From assembly GCA_902766875.1 (NCBI GenBank), contig CACXFI010000042.1, forward strand, positions 1 through 7,850: a stretch of DNA of 7,850 bases. The letters are read 5' to 3'. How positions within the stretch are numbered: position 1 is the stretch's first letter; each line of letters starts with the position of its first letter. The notes beneath the pieces are model-generated. The model was not told the DNA's origin, did not search any database, and saw nothing but the letters and a program-made list of their open reading frames with translations. The stretch is from an uncultured Erysipelotrichaceae bacterium (lineage in GTDB: Bacteria > Bacillota_I > Bacilli_A > RF39 > UBA660). Below are positions 5,274 through 7,850 of this stretch, in pieces. Made by a program: the position numbers and the translations under genes.

Positions 5274-7850
5274 TTATTTAATTTCAGTAAAAGTACTATC
5301 TATTATAGAATATAAATAGATATAGACTTTTTTATTAGATACTGTTTCTATATATTCTTTATATCCTAATAATTGTTTATTATAATTAGGATCATTAGTA
5401 TTTTTTAATTTATAATCTATTATATCTATTCTATTATTATATTCTAACATTAAATCTATGATACCATGTTTTATTTCATTATCTTTATTATAAATAAATT
5501 CATATTCTTTATATATTTTAGCTTTATTTATATCTTTTACTAAATCATTTGATAAGAAACTTTTTATTTTTTCTATATAAAATTTATTATCTATAATAGA
5601 ATAGTCTGGATTTATAAGATCTATTGTTTCTAATATTTCGTGTATATTAGTACCTAATTTCATATTTTCTTTTTCTTCTTTAGATATTAAACTACTTGTA
5701 TGTTTTGAATAACTAGATTCTTCTATAATATTATTATCTATAGTTATTTCTTTTACATCTATTATATTATTATTTAGAGATAATTTTTCTTTATAGTTAG
5801 ATATATTTATTAGGTTATAGTCTTTAGTTAAACTAAGATTATTTATATCTATTTTTTTATATTTGTTAGATATAACATGTGATATAGAATTTATTATGTC
5901 TTGTAAGCTTCTATATGTTTCTTTTATATAATTAGTTAAATCGTTATTAAATTCTTTATTAGAAGTTGGTAAGATTATTATCATTTTTTCTCTGGCTCTA
6001 GTTAGAGCTACATAGAATAATCTTATTTTTTCGCTTATTTCTTCTTTTAGATAGTTTTCTTTTACTAAATCTTTATAGATTGTGTTTCCAATACCATCTT
6101 TAAAGAAGGGAATAATTATTCCATAGTTTTTATCATATATAAATAATTCATTTAGATCACTTATATTAAACTTTTTATATAATCCTGTATAATAACATAT
6201 TGGATATTCTAATCCTTTAGATTTATGGATAGTCATTATTTTTACAGAATTAGTATCAGTATTACTATTATTATATTTTAAGTCATATCCTTCTTCTATT
6301 AATTTTGATAAGTATAGAGAAAATGTATAAATATTATAACCTAATGATTCCATATTAAGAGCTATATCTTTTATTTTATCTATTTTTACTAATGAATCTT
6401 CTATATTACCAATAGTAATTATTTTTTCATAATAATTAAATTTATCTATTATTAAATCTATTAGATTAGTTATAGATATTGAATCTATATTATTAGATAT
6501 ATTTAATAAATCTTTGTATAAATCACTATCTTTAAAATTATTTTTTATAAAATTATTAAATATTTCTTGATCAGATTTCTTATATAAAAAACTTCTTGAT
6601 ATACTTGTATATAAATATTTAAATTCTGTATCTATTTCTTTATTATGAATTTTAATAATTAGTTTAATTAAATTATTTATAACATAGATATCTTTATCGT
6701 TATTCATTGTATTATCTTTATATAAAGTAAGTGGTATATGAAAATAAGAAAAGATTTTTTTATATAAATCAAAATTAGTTGCTCTATCCATAATAATACA
6801 AATATCATTGTAACTAATAGGTCTTAATTTATTAGTTTCTTTATCCATTATTAAATATTTATTATTTATTTTATCTGTTATGTCTTTAGCTAGAATAAAT
6901 GCTTCTATTTCTTCTTTATCATATTTTATTTCTTTATTATAATCATAATTATATATTTCTAATTCATTAGAATGTTTTGTATCTTCTTCTAGATATTTAT
7001 TATTTCCAAAAGTCATTTGATGACTTTCTATATAATTAGCTCCTCCTATATCATCATCCATTATTTTATTAAAGATTATATTTATATTATCTAAGACTTC
7101 ATTTCTACTTCTAAAGTTTTTATTTAAATCTATTTTTAGGGAACTATTATCTTCTTTAGAATAATTATCATATTTATTTTTAAAGATATAAGGATTAGCA
7201 TTTCTAAATCTATATATTGATTGTTTAACATCTCCTACCATATAGACGTTATTATTTTCTATCATACTAATAAATTCTTCTTGTAGATCATTGGTATCTT
7301 GATATTCATCTATCATTATTTCTTTAAATGAATTTTTTAATTCTTCTCTTACATCCTTATTTTCTTTTAAGATATTAATGGCCATAATAGCGATATCATT
7401 AAATTCATAAGAATCACTCATATATTTATAATCATTTATTCTTTTAGTAAACTCTAAAATTATATCTACTATTACTTTAATATTATCTTTAGTTAGATAG
7501 ATATATTCTTTTATTTCATTTATATCATTATAAGAACATAATGATTTTATATCTTTTATGGTATCTGATATTTCTTGTCTTATGTTTTTTATTTCTTCAT
7601 CACTACCTTTGGGTGATGATGGTAGTTTTATGTTAAATATTAATTCTTTTATATTATTATAATTATTAGTATTAAATATATCTAATAGAGATTCTTCTAC
7701 TTTACTGGAAAAATCATCATCTAAATAGCTTAATTCATTTATATTATCTTTAATTTTATTTATTTTATTTTTAATTAGTTTTGTATAACTATCAATATCT
7801 TTATTAATTTTTTCTTCATTAAAATAATTATCTAGATAATTTTTTAAATA
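5274..7850 (-). CDS. addA: ATP-dependent helicase/nuclease subunit A (AddA), C-terminal 858 residues, start beyond the right edge
   Basis: AddA, with AddB, forms the helicase-nuclease that resects double-strand breaks and loads RecA, the Bacillota counterpart of RecBCD. The frame is open through to 7850; an internal ATG at 7421 is not the start. Numbering from the edge, the visible part begins inside the helicase region before motif II. It then shows the Walker B box DEYQDTN (about 181-187), GDVKQSIYRFR (206-216, highly typical of AddA), motif V around MTIHKSKGLEYP and motif VI around FYVALTRAREK. The C-terminal nuclease domain keeps its metal and catalytic residues: H737 in GTNIH, D799 in GIIDLM, D812 and K814 in IIDYK, and Q826/Y830 in QLLGY. 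The usual DYKT reads DYKL. AddA is normally about 1200 residues, so some 350 N-terminal residues, with Walker A, are outside. AddB would be expected upstream, also outside. Confidence 0.93.
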   Translation of the reverse strand, partial: YLKNYLDNYFNEEKINKDIDSYTKLIKNKINKIKDNINELSYLDDDFSSKVEESLLDIFNTNNYNNIKELIFNIKLPSSPKGSDEEIKNIRQEISDTIKDIKSLCSYNDINEIKEYIYLTKDNIKVIVDIILEFTKRINDYKYMSDSYEFNDIAIMAINILKENKDVREELKNSFKEIMIDEYQDTNDLQEEFISMIENNNVYMVGDVKQSIYRFRNANPYIFKNKYDNYSKEDNSSLKIDLNKNFRSRNEVLDNINIIFNKIMDDDIGGANYIESHQMTFGNNKYLEEDTKHSNELEIYNYDYNKEIKYDKEEIEAFILAKDITDKINNKYLIMDKETNKLRPISYNDICIIMDRATNFDLYKKIFSYFHIPLTLYKDNTMNNDKDIYVINNLIKLIIKIHNKEIDTEFKYLYTSISRSFLYKKSDQEIFNNFIKNNFKDSDLYKDLLNISNNIDSISITNLIDLIIDKFNYYEKIITIGNIEDSLVKIDKIKDIALNMESLGYNIYTFSLYLSKLIEEGYDLKYNNSNTDTNSVKIMTIHKSKGLEYPICYYTGLYKKFNISDLNELFIYDKNYGIIIPFFKDGIGNTIYKDLVKENYLKEEISEKIRLFYVALTRAREKMIIILPTSNKEFNNDLTNYIKETYRSLQDIINSISHVISNKYKKIDINNLSLTKDYNLINISNYKEKLSLNNNIIDVKEITIDNNIIEESSYSKHTSSLISKEEKENMKLGTNIHEILETIDLINPDYSIIDNKFYIEKIKSFLSNDLVKDINKAKIYKEYEFIYNKDNEIKHGIIDLMLEYNNRIDIIDYKLKNTNDPNYNKQLLGYKEYIETVSNKKVYIYLYSIIDSTFTEIK

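Noticed and set aside
7419..7421. ATG at 7421 as the start of a shorter helicase protein
   Set aside because: The frame stays open upstream to the window edge with AddA-like sequence (for example LPSSPKG followed by a charged helix), and no ribosome site precedes this ATG.
1..7850. CRISPR arrays, tRNA or rRNA genes, insertion sequences, phage or toxin-antitoxin genes
   Set aside because: No direct-repeat array, tRNA-like segment, transposase motif or terminal inverted repeat pair was seen on either strand by reading. Coding sequence fills nearly all of the window.

Overview
The window is very AT-rich and every gene in it lies on the minus strand, so transcription runs from position 7850 towards position 1. 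The genes use standard bacterial features: Shine-Dalgarno sites of the AGGTGAT type, TGG for tryptophan, and TAA or TAG stops. The content (AddA-type helicase-nuclease, ComN-like regulator, fused SecDF) points to a low-GC Bacillota, probably an uncultured, gut-type Bacilli or Erysipelotrichia/RF39-like lineage. That placement is inference from gene content and base composition only; there is no rRNA or other marker here.

Layout in transcription order: (1) 7850-5274, the C-terminal 858 residues of AddA, whose start lies beyond the right edge. (2) 5194-4430, a 254-residue protein built of about six 35-residue helical repeats resembling mTERF (mitochondrial transcription termination factor) repeats. 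(3) 4380-4129, a small ComN-like post-transcriptional regulator, probably cotranscribed with (2). (4) 4023-2857, a second, larger mTERF-like protein of 388 residues. (5) 2766-1786, a membrane protein with a Tim44-like domain and a C-terminal zinc ribbon. (6) 1708-1, the N-terminal 569 residues of SecDF, which runs off the left edge.

The transcription units are short and well marked. Good sigma-A-type promoters precede the first mTERF-like gene, the second mTERF-like gene and secDF, with a weaker one before the Tim44-like gene. Hairpin terminators follow comN, the second mTERF-like gene and the Tim44-like gene, and in all three the stop codon lies inside the hairpin. No gap between genes exceeds about 110 bases, so there is no long non-coding stretch.

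The genes group by theme. AddA works in double-strand break repair. SecDF and probably the Tim44-like protein act at the membrane in protein export or membrane-protein quality. Between them, two mTERF-like repeat proteins flank comN. The mTERF family is described mainly from mitochondria and chloroplasts, so two bacterial proteins of this architecture next to a post-transcriptional regulator are the most interesting content of the window.
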